A model generated the notes under the pieces. It saw only the letters and a list, made by a program, of their open reading frames with translations, made no database searches and was not told where the DNA came from. Positions 6,993 through 15,819 of a DNA stretch of 64,000 bases are shown here, in pieces. Made by a program: the position numbers and the translations under genes. Origin of the DNA: RPQJ01 sp963712815 (GTDB taxonomy: Bacteria > Pseudomonadota > Gammaproteobacteria > Steroidobacterales > Steroidobacteraceae); the NCBI GenBank assembly GCA_963712815.1, contig CAVQJL010000008.1:558001-622000 (forward strand). Reading direction: 5' to 3'. Numbering within the stretch: the stretch's first letter is position 1; every line of letters starts with the position of its first letter.

Positions 6993-8318
6993 TCAAGGCG
7001 ACGTGAGCACGAGCGACGCGTTGCCCACTGCGACCCACCGCGTGTCCGCCCAGGCGAGTCCTCGCACCGAGGCACCGGTGACGGGCAGCTGCCGATAGGT
7101 CCAGTCCACGCCGTCGCTCGAGGACTGGCAGTACACGACCCCGCAGGCCAGGAACCGCTGGCCGCTCCAGCCGATCGCGTCGCTGGACGTGATCGATCCG
7201 GCGCCGACCTGCTGCCAGCTCATGCCGTCGGGTGAGCGGACCGCGCCGCCGTATCCAATGGCGACGAATTGCGAGCCGCTCCAGACCAGGTCATAGAGGA
7301 CGGTGATCGAGGTCGCGCCCACGGCGTGACGCGTCCACGCGAGGCCGTCCGGCGACACGAGCGCAATCGCACTGGCCATCGGCTCGCCGCTCGAGCTGCC
7401 GACCGCGACGAAGCGGTCGCCCGACCAGACGACCCGGTGGAGCAACACGGACTGCCGAGGCAGGACCTCGTTCCACACCGTGCCGTCCGTCGAGGTCAGG
7501 ATCACGGACACGTGGTCGCCCGTCACCGGGATGTATTGCAGGCCCACCGCGACGAGCCGATCGCCCGACGCAGCCACGCCCCACAGCTCCGCCCACGTCG
7601 CGGCGGGCGTGACCTGCCGCGTCCACGTTGCGCCGTCTGGCGAGGTGAGCACGGTGCCCTCGCCGCCGACGGCGACGAACTGCCCACCCTTCCAGGCCAC
7701 GTCCTCCAGCCTCGAGGTGACGCCGCTTTGTCGCTCGGTCCAGGTGATCCCGTCGGGCGAGGTGAAAATGCCTTCGCCGACGGCGACGAACTGCGAGGCG
7801 AGCCAGCGTACGCGCCTCAGGGTGACCGTCGAGCCCGACGGCAGCGGCAGGGGGCGGACCGTCCAGCGCTCGCCCGTGTCGTTCGGGCGGACGGCGAAGG
7901 TGCCGTTCAATGAGTTAGAGCGGCGTCCGCCGGCGTCGGTCACGTAGACGTCGAACGGGTAGGTTCCGATCGTCCGTGTGTCGACGGTCAGGGCGCCCTG
8001 CAGCGATCCGGAGGCCATGCCGGCGATGCCCGGGATCGGCGTCGTCAGGGTCTGGCCCTGCGTGACGAGGGTGAGCGAAGCGAGGTCACGGCCGGCGTCG
8101 GAGAAGTCGATCGTCCCCGAGACGAATGACGTGCCGTCGCCATCGAACTGCAGCAGCGACGTCGGTGAGAACAGCAGGTTGCTGATCACGGGCGTCGAGG
8201 TCGAGTCTTCGCCCCCGCTTCCGCCGCCACCTCCACCGCCGCAGCCGGCCAGCGCAAGCAAGGTCCACGCAGTCCACGCGACCGACCGCAGTAGTACGCG
8301 ATATCCATGCTGGTTCAT
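6993..8318 (-). CDS. Lipoprotein with propeller-like repeats
   Basis: 441 residues from the ATG at 8318, which has AAGGAG seven bases upstream; the longer frame from 8369 lacks a site. The signal peptide ends in L-L-A-L-A-G-C, a lipobox, followed by a poly-glycine spacer. Residues 40-145 look like an Ig-like fold. The rest holds about six to seven repeats of roughly 40-45 residues with the pattern W-x-x-x-x-F-V-A-V-G, T-S-P-D-G-x-x-W-T, typical of BNR/YCF48-type beta-propeller blades. It is probably a surface or periplasmic binding protein. No enzymatic residues are evident and no partner gene is apparent. Confidence 0.8.
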   Translation of the reverse strand: MNQHGYRVLLRSVAWTAWTLLALAGCGGGGGGGSGGEDSTSTPVISNLLFSPTSLLQFDGDGTSFVSGTIDFSDAGRDLASLTLVTQGQTLTTPIPGIAGMASGSLQGALTVDTRTIGTYPFDVYVTDAGGRRSNSLNGTFAVRPNDTGERWTVRPLPLPSGSTVTLRRVRWLASQFVAVGEGIFTSPDGITWTERQSGVTSRLEDVAWKGGQFVAVGGEGTVLTSPDGATWTRQVTPAATWAELWGVAASGDRLVAVGLQYIPVTGDHVSVILTSTDGTVWNEVLPRQSVLLHRVVWSGDRFVAVGSSSGEPMASAIALVSPDGLAWTRHAVGATSITVLYDLVWSGSQFVAIGYGGAVRSPDGMSWQQVGAGSITSSDAIGWSGQRFLACGVVYCQSSSDGVDWTYRQLPVTGASVRGLAWADTRWVAVGNASLVLTSP

Positions 8319-8435
8319 GGTGACACTCCTTTCCGTCACCATTCTCCGCGCGGCGCAAAGCAACCGCATTGCGCCCGGCGCAGCCGGGTAGCGGATGCCG
8401 AACTCGTCCCGCTGGCGCGATGCCAGTCAGGAGGA

Positions 8436-9242
8436 TCAGTCGGGCTCTGAAGGTGACGGGACGCTCTTGCGACCCAGCCGGCGCGCCACGGCCTGCCATG
8501 GGCTGACGTGCTCAGCCATTCGCCGTTCATCGTCGGCCGTGGCCTCGCGCAGCCCCGAGGTCGTGAGCACGGGCAGGCCGAACTTCTCCGACATGCGACC
8601 GACGAGCTCGAGCCCGTCGCCGCCGGCGAAATCCTCATCCGAGGCCCACAGCACGAGATCGCGTGCGGGATCCTCGTGCACCAGCTCGATCCACCACAGC
8701 CACACGTCGCGATCCATGCGCAGCTCGCGTTCGGCGGCGGAGTAAGTTCGGCGCCGGGGTCCGGGCCGGGCGTGATTGGTCCGCCGCTGGCGCAGCGCAA
8801 GCCCCGCGTAGTCGCGCATGCGCTGTTCCCACGCGCCCTCGGGATCTTCGTAGCGCACGCGGTCGCGCCACAGCATCAGTCGCTGGCGGCGCGGCGTGCC
8901 GCGATGCACGAGCCAGATCCACAGCGCGAGCCCTGCGAGCATGCCGGGCAGCAGCACCGTGGCGAGCACCTTCTCCACGAGCCCGGTCTCATCGCCGGCG
9001 ATCAGCCACGCCCAGCCGCCAAGCGGCAGCAATGCGATCACCGCGGCGCGCAGCAGCCAGCGCACGCCCTGCATTGCCGCCTCGCCTGCGTTGACTTCGA
9101 AAGTGAGCGGCAGGCGCTCGAGGTCGAGTGTCTTCGCCGCTTCCCGCCAGGGTGCGGCGCGGTCCGCGTGCGCCGTGCCCGCCGGCGAGGGCAGGCGAGC
9201 CTCGATCTGTTCGTCGCTCCACGGAGTGCGGCCTGCGTTCAT
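8436..9242 (-). CDS. Membrane protein of unknown function, two TM helices
   Basis: 268 residues from the ATG at 9242 (GGAGG seven bases upstream; the frame extends eight codons further without a site). Two hydrophobic helices lie at about 78-97 (W-L-L-R-A-A-V-I-A-L-L-P-L-G-G-W-A-W-L) and 108-128 (V-L-A-T-V-L-L-P-G-M-L-A-G-L-A-L-W-I-W-L). The remaining 140 residues are cytoplasmic-like, with many Arg, Trp and acidic residues (W-L-W-W-I-E-L-V-H-E-D). No family is recognised. It sits downstream of the secreted protease gene but a hairpin lies between them. Confidence 0.65.
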   Translation of the reverse strand: MNAGRTPWSDEQIEARLPSPAGTAHADRAAPWREAAKTLDLERLPLTFEVNAGEAAMQGVRWLLRAAVIALLPLGGWAWLIAGDETGLVEKVLATVLLPGMLAGLALWIWLVHRGTPRRQRLMLWRDRVRYEDPEGAWEQRMRDYAGLALRQRRTNHARPGPRRRTYSAAERELRMDRDVWLWWIELVHEDPARDLVLWASDEDFAGGDGLELVGRMSEKFGLPVLTTSGLREATADDERRMAEHVSPWQAVARRLGRKSVPSPSEPD

Positions 9243-9311
9243 GCTCGAGCCTCCGCCAGGTTGCACTGTACGACTGCGACGAGGGTGACTCGGCGGTACA
9301 TCGGTTGAAGA

Positions 9312-9343
9312 ACGGCCGGGTCCCTTCGCAGGAACCCGGCCGT
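9312..9343 (-). terminator. Hairpin downstream of the secreted protease gene
   Basis: A perfect 10-base stem, ACGGCCGGGT (9312-9321) with ACCCGGCCGT (9334-9343), closes a 12-base loop 41 bases after the protease stop. On the minus strand it is followed by TCTTCAACC, only a weak T tract. A terminator separating the protease gene from the membrane-protein gene is the simplest reading. Confidence 0.55.
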
Positions 9344-9383
9344 GTCTATCACCCTCGTGATTCGAAGCCGATCGAGATGCCGG

Positions 9384-10895
9384 CTATGGGCAGTTGGTCA
9401 CCGTGATGCCCGCATCGCCGTCCGCGACCGGCGTCGCGACGGTGCCCGTCTTCGCCCGATCGAAGACGCACGATGCCGATGTGCCGTTGAGCTTCGGACC
9501 GGCCATGCCGGGCGAGGTCGTGTAGCCCCACGAATTGACCGAGATGATGGGACCGGTGCCGCCCGACAGCGGCTGCGCCCAGGGGCCGCCGGAGGAGCCA
9601 CCGGACAGGCCGCAGCTCGGCAACCACCAGTTCGCCGTGCCCTCGGTGGTCATGTCCTCGGCGCAGTACATGAAGTTCGGGTCGTCGCTGTAGGAATAGC
9701 CGAGCGCGTGGGTGAAGTCGGGCGTGCCCTTGCCGGCGGTCCCGTCGTTGACGCTCGGCGCCGTGAACTTGACCGGCAGCTCGGGCACCGCCGCGTCGAG
9801 CGCTTCGGGCGCCGCCGATCCGCTGTGCGCGCCCGAATCGCTGACGACGTAGTAGGCGTAGTCCCAGGGAATGTTGTCGGGGAAGGTGCGAGTGGTCCAG
9901 TTCACGTCCACGACGCCGAACATCGGTGTCCAGCAGCCGAGCGGATCGTTGCTGCAGTTGAGGTCCGTGCCGGAGCCGGTGGTCGCGTCCTGGTTCGGGA
10001 CGAACAGCACCTTGCGCGCGAAGGCCTTGTTCGCGTCGTCATACACGCAGTGCGCCGCCGTCAGGATGATCGATCGTTCCTTCTCGAGGTTCGGCACGGC
10101 CGTTCCGTACTGCACGGCCGTACCGGAGCAGACGTATCCGGCCCAGCGAGTACGGCGCGCGTTGCTCGGCATCTCGAAGTAGATGCGCCCCACCGCCGTC
10201 TGGACGTCGCCGTCGTCGACCCAAGGTGCGTTGGTGACGCTGTCGCCACTGGTGCCGCCGCCACCGCCGCCGCCACTGGTGCTGACTTTGAAGGCCATCG
10301 TGCCCGAAGTGCCCGTGTTGCCGGCCTTGTCCTTGGCGATCACCGACCACGACCAGTCGCCGTCGGTGAAGCCGCTCAGCGACACCTGCCAAAGGTCGTT
10401 GCCCGCCGCCGAGGCCGAGAACGACTGCGCTGCCGCGGTGCCCTTCTGGATCCGGAAACTCACCGAGCGCAGCCCGCTGGAGTCGGCGACTGTCGCCTGG
10501 AAAGTGTAGGCGGCACCGATCGTCGCACCGTTGCCCGGGTTCAAGTTGCTGATCGTCGGCGGGGTGATGTCGCCACCGCCGCCGCCGCCCGGCTTGGCGT
10601 TTGGCTTCGCGGTACCGGTGTCTTCGGCTTCCGCGAGGCGGTTGCCATAAAGCTCCAGGCCGCCGTCCGGCCGACGCAGGTAGCCCTGGCCGCGCGCGTC
10701 CAGCACGAGATCGCGAGGGATGGCCGCCGCGCGTCGTGCCGGGGACCAGTGCTCGAAGACGCGTGCGTGTTCGGCGCTGACGTTACTGGCGGTCGGTGAT
10801 GGCGGCGCGGCTACTGCAAGCCCGGAACCGGCTGCGAATGTCAGCACGCTGCAAACGGCCGCCAGCATCGCGGCCTGGACCTTCGAGCAATTCAT
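9384..10895 (-). CDS. Secreted trypsin-like serine protease with Ig-like domain
   Basis: 503 residues from the ATG at 10895, preceded by GGAG. A signal peptide (residues 8-30) precedes a pro-region, then an Ig-like domain at about 110-205 (T-P-P-T-I-S-N-L-N-P), a glycine linker (208-215) and a chymotrypsin-fold protease. The triad is visible: T-A-A-H-C with His282, W-D-Y-A-Y-Y-V with Asp345, and G-G-S-S-G-G-P with Ser435. Several Cys pairs suggest disulfides, in line with export. It is probably a type II-secreted or periplasmic endopeptidase of the S1 clan. It is transcribed divergently from mltA. Confidence 0.87.
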   Translation of the reverse strand: MNCSKVQAAMLAAVCSVLTFAAGSGLAVAAPPSPTASNVSAEHARVFEHWSPARRAAAIPRDLVLDARGQGYLRRPDGGLELYGNRLAEAEDTGTAKPNAKPGGGGGGDITPPTISNLNPGNGATIGAAYTFQATVADSSGLRSVSFRIQKGTAAAQSFSASAAGNDLWQVSLSGFTDGDWSWSVIAKDKAGNTGTSGTMAFKVSTSGGGGGGGTSGDSVTNAPWVDDGDVQTAVGRIYFEMPSNARRTRWAGYVCSGTAVQYGTAVPNLEKERSIILTAAHCVYDDANKAFARKVLFVPNQDATTGSGTDLNCSNDPLGCWTPMFGVVDVNWTTRTFPDNIPWDYAYYVVSDSGAHSGSAAPEALDAAVPELPVKFTAPSVNDGTAGKGTPDFTHALGYSYSDDPNFMYCAEDMTTEGTANWWLPSCGLSGGSSGGPWAQPLSGGTGPIISVNSWGYTTSPGMAGPKLNGTSASCVFDRAKTGTVATPVADGDAGITVTNCP

Positions 10896-11031
10896 CGGTG
10901 TCTCCGCGGTGACGAGGTCGTCGGACTGGAACACATAGGGCGCGAGGCTGTCCAGAAGCAGGCGCGGCTCTGGCAACATAATGTCTGGCGCGCTCGTTCC
11001 GACCCGCTCCACGACACACTCTTGCCCAACC

Positions 11032-12195
11032 ATGAATACCCGCACCGCGAGCTCCGCCCGCACGTTTGTTGCCGACGCAATCGCACGCAGCCTGGTCGTC
11101 ATCGCGCTCGGGACGATTGCCGCTTGCAGCTCGGGTCCGCCGGCCAAGCCCTCCCGGCCGCCGACCGCCACACCCCCCGCCGGCAGCGTGGTCCTCGATC
11201 AGTCGCGCTGGGTCCCGGTCGCGTGGCAGGAACTGCCGGGCTGGAACGTGGACTCGCCCAAGGCCGCGTGGCCTGCCCTCGTGCAGAGCTGCCAGCGCCC
11301 CGCGCCGGCCTGGACTGCGCTGTGCGCCGAGGCGCCGCGACAGCCGCCGCGCGACGACGCCGAGATGCGCGCGTGGCTCATGCAGCACCTGCAGCCTTTT
11401 CGAGTCGAGTCGCACGACGGTGTATCTAACGGCCTCATCACCGGCTACTACGAGCCCGTGATCGCCGCGCAGCGCAAGCCCGGCGGAGCGTTCCGTGTGG
11501 CGCTGTACTCGCCGCCCGCGGACCTCGCGACGCGTCGTCCGTACTGGACTCGCCAGCAGATCGACACCCTGCCCGCGGCTCAGGCCTCGCTGCGCGGTCG
11601 CGAGATCGCCTGGGTCGCCGATCCGCTCGATGCGCTGGTGCTGCAGATCCAGGGCTCGGGCCGGCTGTACATCACCGAGCCGGACGGTCGCGAGCGCACG
11701 ATGCGCCTCGCCTTTGGCGGTACCAACGAGCAGCCGTATCGGTCGGTCGGACGCTGGCTCATCGACCAGGGCGAAATGCAGGCCAGCGAGGCATCGTGGC
11801 CCGCGATAAAGGAGTGGGCCAGGCGCAATCCGGGGCGGGTCAACGAACTGCTGTGGGCCAATCCGCGCTACGTATTCTTCCGGGAGGAGCCACTCACGAA
11901 TGCGAGCGTCGGGCCGCGCGGCGCGCAGGGCGTGCCGCTGACGCCAGGCCGGTCGATCGCCGTCGATCCAAAGAGCGTGCCCTACGGCACGCCGGTGTGG
12001 ATAGATACCACCGAGCCGCTGTCGAGCACGCCGTTGCGCCGGCTGGTCATGGCACAGGACACCGGCAGCGCGATCGTGGGTGCGGTGCGCGCCGACTATT
12101 TCTGGGGCTGGGAGGGCGATGCGGCCGAGCAGGCCGGGCGCATGCGCCAGCCGCTGCGCATGTGGGTTCTGTGGCCGCGCGAGCGAACGCCCTGA
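11032..12195 (+). CDS. mltA: Membrane-bound lytic murein transglycosylase A
   Basis: 387 residues from the ATG at 11032; an upstream in-frame ATG at 10981 would spoil the lipoprotein signal. Leader L-V-V-I-A-L-G-T-I-A-A-C is a lipobox, giving an outer-membrane lipoprotein. The MltA and 3D domains are clear: L-I-T-G-Y-Y-E-P, L-Q-I-Q-G-S-G-R, S-V-P-Y-G-T-P-V-W and A-Q-D-T-G-S-A-I, which carries the catalytic Asp, followed by R-A-D-Y-F-W-G. MltA cleaves the MurNAc-GlcNAc bond of peptidoglycan to give 1,6-anhydro ends. Length is near the E. coli protein (365). It stands alone, divergent from the protease gene. Confidence 0.93.
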   Translation: MNTRTASSARTFVADAIARSLVVIALGTIAACSSGPPAKPSRPPTATPPAGSVVLDQSRWVPVAWQELPGWNVDSPKAAWPALVQSCQRPAPAWTALCAEAPRQPPRDDAEMRAWLMQHLQPFRVESHDGVSNGLITGYYEPVIAAQRKPGGAFRVALYSPPADLATRRPYWTRQQIDTLPAAQASLRGREIAWVADPLDALVLQIQGSGRLYITEPDGRERTMRLAFGGTNEQPYRSVGRWLIDQGEMQASEASWPAIKEWARRNPGRVNELLWANPRYVFFREEPLTNASVGPRGAQGVPLTPGRSIAVDPKSVPYGTPVWIDTTEPLSSTPLRRLVMAQDTGSAIVGAVRADYFWGWEGDAAEQAGRMRQPLRMWVLWPRERTP

Positions 12196-12268
12196 CGGCA
12201 ACGGCCCATCGATATCACTTGTGCCCGTTCACGGCGGATGACAATCTCGGCCGCCGGGAGGAGTTCGC

Positions 12269-12637
12269 ATGAATATACGCACAGGTCGGGTCATCGCCGG
12301 CGCGATACTGGTGATCGGTCTGTCCGCATGCGCGGGTACTCCGACTGCACCGACCACGACCGGGACCGGCGCCGCGGACGTTGCGCCAGCGGTAGCCGTC
12401 GCACAGCCGGCGCGCGTGAAGTCCGAGAGCCCGTTTCCAGGCTATTACGCCCGCACGGGGCGAAACGGACAGACGCTTTACTGCCGTGAGGACGGCGTCG
12501 CCGGCACGCGCATCCCGAAGCTCGTCTGCGCGACCGAGGACACGTTGCGCAATCAGTCCGCCGAGTCGAAGCAGCAGATCGACGACATCCGCCAGACAGC
12601 GGGTGCGGGCGGCTGCAATCCCGCTGTGGGCTGCTGA
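12269..12637 (+). CDS. Small lipoprotein, unknown function
   Basis: 122 residues after GGGAGGAG. Signal sequence V-I-A-G-A-I-L-V-I-G-L-S-A-C gives a lipobox with Cys21. The mature part is Ala/Thr/Pro-rich to about residue 50, then a compact segment F-P-G-Y-Y-A-R-T-G-R-N-G-Q-T-L-Y-C-R-E-D-G-V-A-G-T-R and a helical end finishing with G-C-N-P-A-V-G-C. Four further Cys could form disulfides. This pattern (Y-C-R-x-x-x-x-x-G-S/T-R) recurs in small gammaproteobacterial lipoproteins of unknown role. It lies 73 bases after mltA, possibly co-transcribed. Confidence 0.75.
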   Translation: MNIRTGRVIAGAILVIGLSACAGTPTAPTTTGTGAADVAPAVAVAQPARVKSESPFPGYYARTGRNGQTLYCREDGVAGTRIPKLVCATEDTLRNQSAESKQQIDDIRQTAGAGGCNPAVGC

Positions 12638-12846
12638 AGTCGACACGCGTCCCGTAGCGTCGGATATCACGATTGGCATCGTCGGTGCCCCCGTCCGGTA
12701 CGTCCCCCGGCGCCGCTCGCCCGACCGAATACGGGTGCACCGCGATTCCGGCACAATGGGGCGGGTGAGCACCGGGTGACACCGCCCGGCCGCCGCGAGC
12801 GAACAGGTTCGCTCTCACGTCGAGCCGCCTTCGCGCAAGGGTGCAC

Positions 12847-13887
12847 ATGCCGCCAGTCCTGCCACCGGATTTCGAACGCGCCGGTCACGCGCTCCTCGAG
12901 TTCCTGCATCGCCGATTCGGTTTCAGCCTCTGGATGGTCACGCGCGTCCAGGGCGACGACTTCATCGTTCTCCAGTCGGAGGGCAACGGCTACAGCGTCG
13001 GCGCTGGTACGGTCATCCGGTGGGCGGACAGCTTCTGCTCCGAGATGGTCAAGGGCAACGGCCCCCGCATCGCCCCGGACTCCGAGGCCGTTCCCGCCTA
13101 CGCCGCCGCCCCGGTCGGCCGCCACGTGCCGATCAAGGCCTATATCGGCGTCCCGCTGACCCACGCCGATGGACGCCTGTTCGGCACCCTCTGCGCCATC
13201 GACCCCGCGAGGCAGCCCGATGCGATCGTCGAGGAACAGGAACTGATCGAGCTGCTCGCCTCGATGCTGAGCGCGATTCTCGATGCCGAGCTGAAGCTTT
13301 CCGAGGAGGTCCGCCGCAGCGAGCACCTCGAGCTCGAGTCGCTCGTTGATCCGCTCACATCGCTGCTCAACCGTCGTGCCTGGGATCGCCTGCTTGCCCG
13401 GGAAGAGGAGCGTTGCCGTCGCTACGGCCATACTGCGACGGTGTTCGTGATCGATCTCGACCAGCTCAAGGAAATCAACGACGCTTCCGGCCACGCGGCC
13501 GGCGATGCGCTCCTCGTTGGCGCAGCGTCGGCGTTGCGCGAGGTGGTCAGGGACATCGACATCGTTGCCCGGCTCGGGGGCGACGAGTTCGGCCTCATCG
13601 TGGTCGAGTGCGACGCCGCTGGTGCAGAGCTGCTGCTCAGCCGCCTCAGGGAAGCGCTCGACCAGCGACACGTAAAGGCTTCCGTGGGGCTGGCGGTGCG
13701 CGAGGCCGCGGGCGGCCTCGCGCGTGCTTGGGAACAGGCGGACAAGCTCATGTACTCCCAGAAGCGAACGCAGTGGCCGCTCAGCCTGACCGTTCAGCCC
13801 GCGGGGCGACCCGCCGATCGGTTCCAGCCGAGGGCCGCCGGGCAAAGGGTGGATGTCGACGCCACCCGGCGCCCGCGGCGCGGATGA
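12847..13887 (+). CDS. GAF-GGDEF diguanylate cyclase
   Basis: 346 residues from the ATG at 12847 (AAGG six bases upstream; a GTG two codons earlier is less likely). Residues 5-145 form a GAF sensor domain (A-Y-I-G-V-P-L-T-H-A-D-G-R-L-F-G-T-L-C-A-I-D). A short coiled helix leads into the GGDEF domain (160-320) with D-P-L-T-S-L-L-N-R-R, an intact G-G-D-E-F at 244-248 and an inhibitory I-site R-D-I-D at 235-238. It should therefore make cyclic di-GMP from GTP with product inhibition. It is soluble, with no membrane helix. The cupin gene starts 8 bases after its stop, so the two are probably one operon. Confidence 0.9.
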   Translation: MPPVLPPDFERAGHALLEFLHRRFGFSLWMVTRVQGDDFIVLQSEGNGYSVGAGTVIRWADSFCSEMVKGNGPRIAPDSEAVPAYAAAPVGRHVPIKAYIGVPLTHADGRLFGTLCAIDPARQPDAIVEEQELIELLASMLSAILDAELKLSEEVRRSEHLELESLVDPLTSLLNRRAWDRLLAREEERCRRYGHTATVFVIDLDQLKEINDASGHAAGDALLVGAASALREVVRDIDIVARLGGDEFGLIVVECDAAGAELLLSRLREALDQRHVKASVGLAVREAAGGLARAWEQADKLMYSQKRTQWPLSLTVQPAGRPADRFQPRAAGQRVDVDATRRPRRG

Positions 13888-13894
13888 GGCATCG

Positions 13895-14623
13895 ATGACC
13901 TGGGCGGCAGCGCCGAACCACGCTTCTCGGGACATCATGCGGGTCAACGCCGATTTCGGGCAGCGGGTGGTCGTCGCGGCGCCTCAGGCGGACGACTGGC
14001 TGCCGTCGCCTCTGCCGGGCGTGCAGCGCCACCTGCTCGACCGCGTCGGCGGCGAAGTCGCCCGTGCTACGAGCCTCGTGCGTTACGCCCCGGGCTCGCG
14101 TTTCGAGCGCCACACGCACGGCGGCGGCGAGGAGATCCTCGTGCTCGAGGGCACGTTCTCGGACGAGGACGGCGACTACCCCGCGGGTTCGTACATCCGC
14201 AATCCGCCCGGCAGCTCGCATGCGCCGTTCTCGCAAGAGGGCTGCACGCTGTTCGTGAAGCTCTGGCAGTTCACAGCGGGCGACGCGCGGCCGGTCCGCG
14301 TCGCCACCCGCCGGCAGCCATGGCATCCCGGGCTGGTGCCGGGACTGTGGGTCATGCCGTTGCACGACCACGACGGCGTCGGTACGGCGCTGGTCCGCTG
14401 GGACCCCAACACCCGCTTCAATCCGCACAGTCATCCCGGCGGGGAGGAAATCCTCGTGCTCGAGGGACTGTTCCGCGACGAATACGGCGAATACCCGGCC
14501 GGCACCTGGCTGCGCAACCCGCGATGGAGCCGCCACACGCCGTTCACCGGCGAGGAAGGCGCCCTGATCTACGTGAAAGTGGGCCTGCTGGGTGCGACTC
14601 TGCTGCAGCCGACGACCGGGTGA
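13895..14623 (+). CDS. Double-cupin (ChrR-like) protein
   Basis: 242 residues from the ATG at 13895, five bases after GAGG. It consists of two similar cupin modules. Each has H-T-H-G-G-G-E-E or H-S-H-P-G-G-E-E, then I-L-V-L-E-G-x-F-x-D-E-x-G-x-Y-P-A-G and R-N-P-x-x-S-x-H-x-P-F. The two His, Glu and final His of each module make a metal site, as in the cupin domain of ChrR anti-sigma factors. The ChrR zinc-binding anti-sigma domain is absent, so this is a stand-alone metal-binding sensor or enzyme. It follows the diguanylate cyclase gene closely. Function beyond metal binding is unknown. Confidence 0.82.
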   Translation: MTWAAAPNHASRDIMRVNADFGQRVVVAAPQADDWLPSPLPGVQRHLLDRVGGEVARATSLVRYAPGSRFERHTHGGGEEILVLEGTFSDEDGDYPAGSYIRNPPGSSHAPFSQEGCTLFVKLWQFTAGDARPVRVATRRQPWHPGLVPGLWVMPLHDHDGVGTALVRWDPNTRFNPHSHPGGEEILVLEGLFRDEYGEYPAGTWLRNPRWSRHTPFTGEEGALIYVKVGLLGATLLQPTTG

Positions 14624-14675
14624 CCGACCGCCCAGTCGACGGCGACCAACGGCAGGGACTGGACGAGGCGTGCGG

Positions 14676-14789
14676 TTACCAGTAGATGACCGCCTGGCCC
14701 AGCGCGTGGTGCAGCGCGCGGTAAGCCACCACGCTGCAGGCGATGAATGCGGCAATGACCGCGAGCAAGTAGTTCCGTTCGGTATTCAT
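14676..14789 (-). CDS. 37-residue single-helix membrane protein
   Basis: Short minus-strand frame from the ATG at 14789 to TAA at 14676. GGAGAG lies three to four bases upstream. Residues 7-26 form one hydrophobic helix (Y-L-L-A-V-I-A-A-F-I-A-C-S-V-V-A-Y) flanked by N-T-E-R-N and R-A-L-H-H. The length, charge pattern and ribosome site suit a small inner-membrane peptide. It overlaps no other gene and faces the 3' end of the cupin gene. No family is recognised; it could be chance. Confidence 0.45.
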   Translation of the reverse strand: MNTERNYLLAVIAAFIACSVVAYRALHHALGQAVIYW

Positions 14790-15015
14790 GAGCTCTCCGT
14801 CTCGTTGCGATCTGCGTGTTCCACCCGAGCCCGGGATCCGGTTCGTGCCCATTGGCTGGGGGTGACTGAAAGCCTACGCCCTATTTATTGCAATGCAGCA
14901 ATTATTCTGTGACAGCTCCTGGTTGCCGACGTCGAATCCTGCTATTTATGTATTTATATCGACCAATCGACGGCTTTCGTAACAAATCGACAGTATTAAT
15001 TGGATATCCAAAGCG
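14790..15015. other. AT-rich intergenic region with palindrome
   Basis: 226 bases between the small membrane ORF and the EcsC gene. Positions 14875-15000 are AT-rich and presumably hold the divergent promoters. AATCGAC occurs twice, near 14964 and 14985, and a perfect palindrome TTGGATATCCAA (15000-15011) lies just before the EcsC start codon, where a strong ribosome binding site is missing. The palindrome could be an operator. Confidence 0.4.
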
Positions 15016-15684
15016 ATGACCAAACGCTCCCCGACGGCTGCAAGGGCCACCAGGCTGACAAATTTCCTGCTCGAGCGCGGGCTCGGAGGCGTTCCGCCGC
15101 TGTCCAGTGCGGTCGATCTGGCGACCGAGTACCTGATCGACCAGGGTTACGAGGACCACGACCAGCGGGTCGATTCGCTGATCAACTGGGAGACGACCAA
15201 GAACTTCACGAGCGGCTTCATCACCGGGCTAGGCGGGGTGATCTCCTTGCCGCTGTCGATCCCGTCGGCGCTCGGCGCGTCCTGGCTGCTGCAGGCCCGC
15301 ATGGCAGGCGCCATCGCCCGCATCTACGGGCATGACCTGGAGGTGGACCGGGTGCGGACGATGATCCTGCTGAGCCTGGCGGGCGACGTGGCGAAGGAGG
15401 CGATGAAGGGCAGCGGCATTCCGCCCGGCAACAAGCTCACCGAACGTGCCATCCACCAGGTGCCGGGGCGTGCGCTCGTGGAGATCAACAAGCGCATCGG
15501 GGTGCGGCTGCTCACCAAGGCGGGAGAGCGCAGCTTCGTGAACCTCTCGAAGGCGGTGCCGATCGTTGGTGGGGTGGTCGGCGGCTCGTTCGACGCGATC
15601 GTCTGCCGCGCCGTGGGACGGACGGCAAAGTCATTGTTCAGGCCGGTGCAGACGACGCCCTTGGCGCTCGAGGGCCCAGGCTGA
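15016..15684 (+). CDS. EcsC family protein
   Basis: 222 residues, matching EcsC-family proteins: G-L-G-G-V-P-P-L-S-S-A-V-D-L-A near residue 22, G-F-I-T-G-L-G-G-V-I-S-L-P-L-S-I-P around 75, A-S-W-L-L-Q-A-R-M-A-G-A-I-A, then L-T-K-A-G-E-R-S-F-V-N-L-S-K-A-V-P-I-V-G-G-V-V-G-G. The last part resembles a glycine-zipper membrane-associating helix. EcsC was named from the Bacillus ecsABC locus; its molecular role is not settled. No Ecs transporter genes are nearby. The ATG lacks a clear Shine-Dalgarno sequence. Confidence 0.85.
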   Translation: MTKRSPTAARATRLTNFLLERGLGGVPPLSSAVDLATEYLIDQGYEDHDQRVDSLINWETTKNFTSGFITGLGGVISLPLSIPSALGASWLLQARMAGAIARIYGHDLEVDRVRTMILLSLAGDVAKEAMKGSGIPPGNKLTERAIHQVPGRALVEINKRIGVRLLTKAGERSFVNLSKAVPIVGGVVGGSFDAIVCRAVGRTAKSLFRPVQTTPLALEGPG

Positions 15685-15819
15685 CACGCATCGCGGAGGT
15701 GGGCAGGCCGGCTCTTGCGGCTCGCGCGCCAATCCCGGCCGGACGACGGCGACCCCTTGTCCTGAATCACCGTCTGCGACAGGCGCCGCCGCCGCTCGCA
15801 GACGGTGAGGCGCTCCGGA

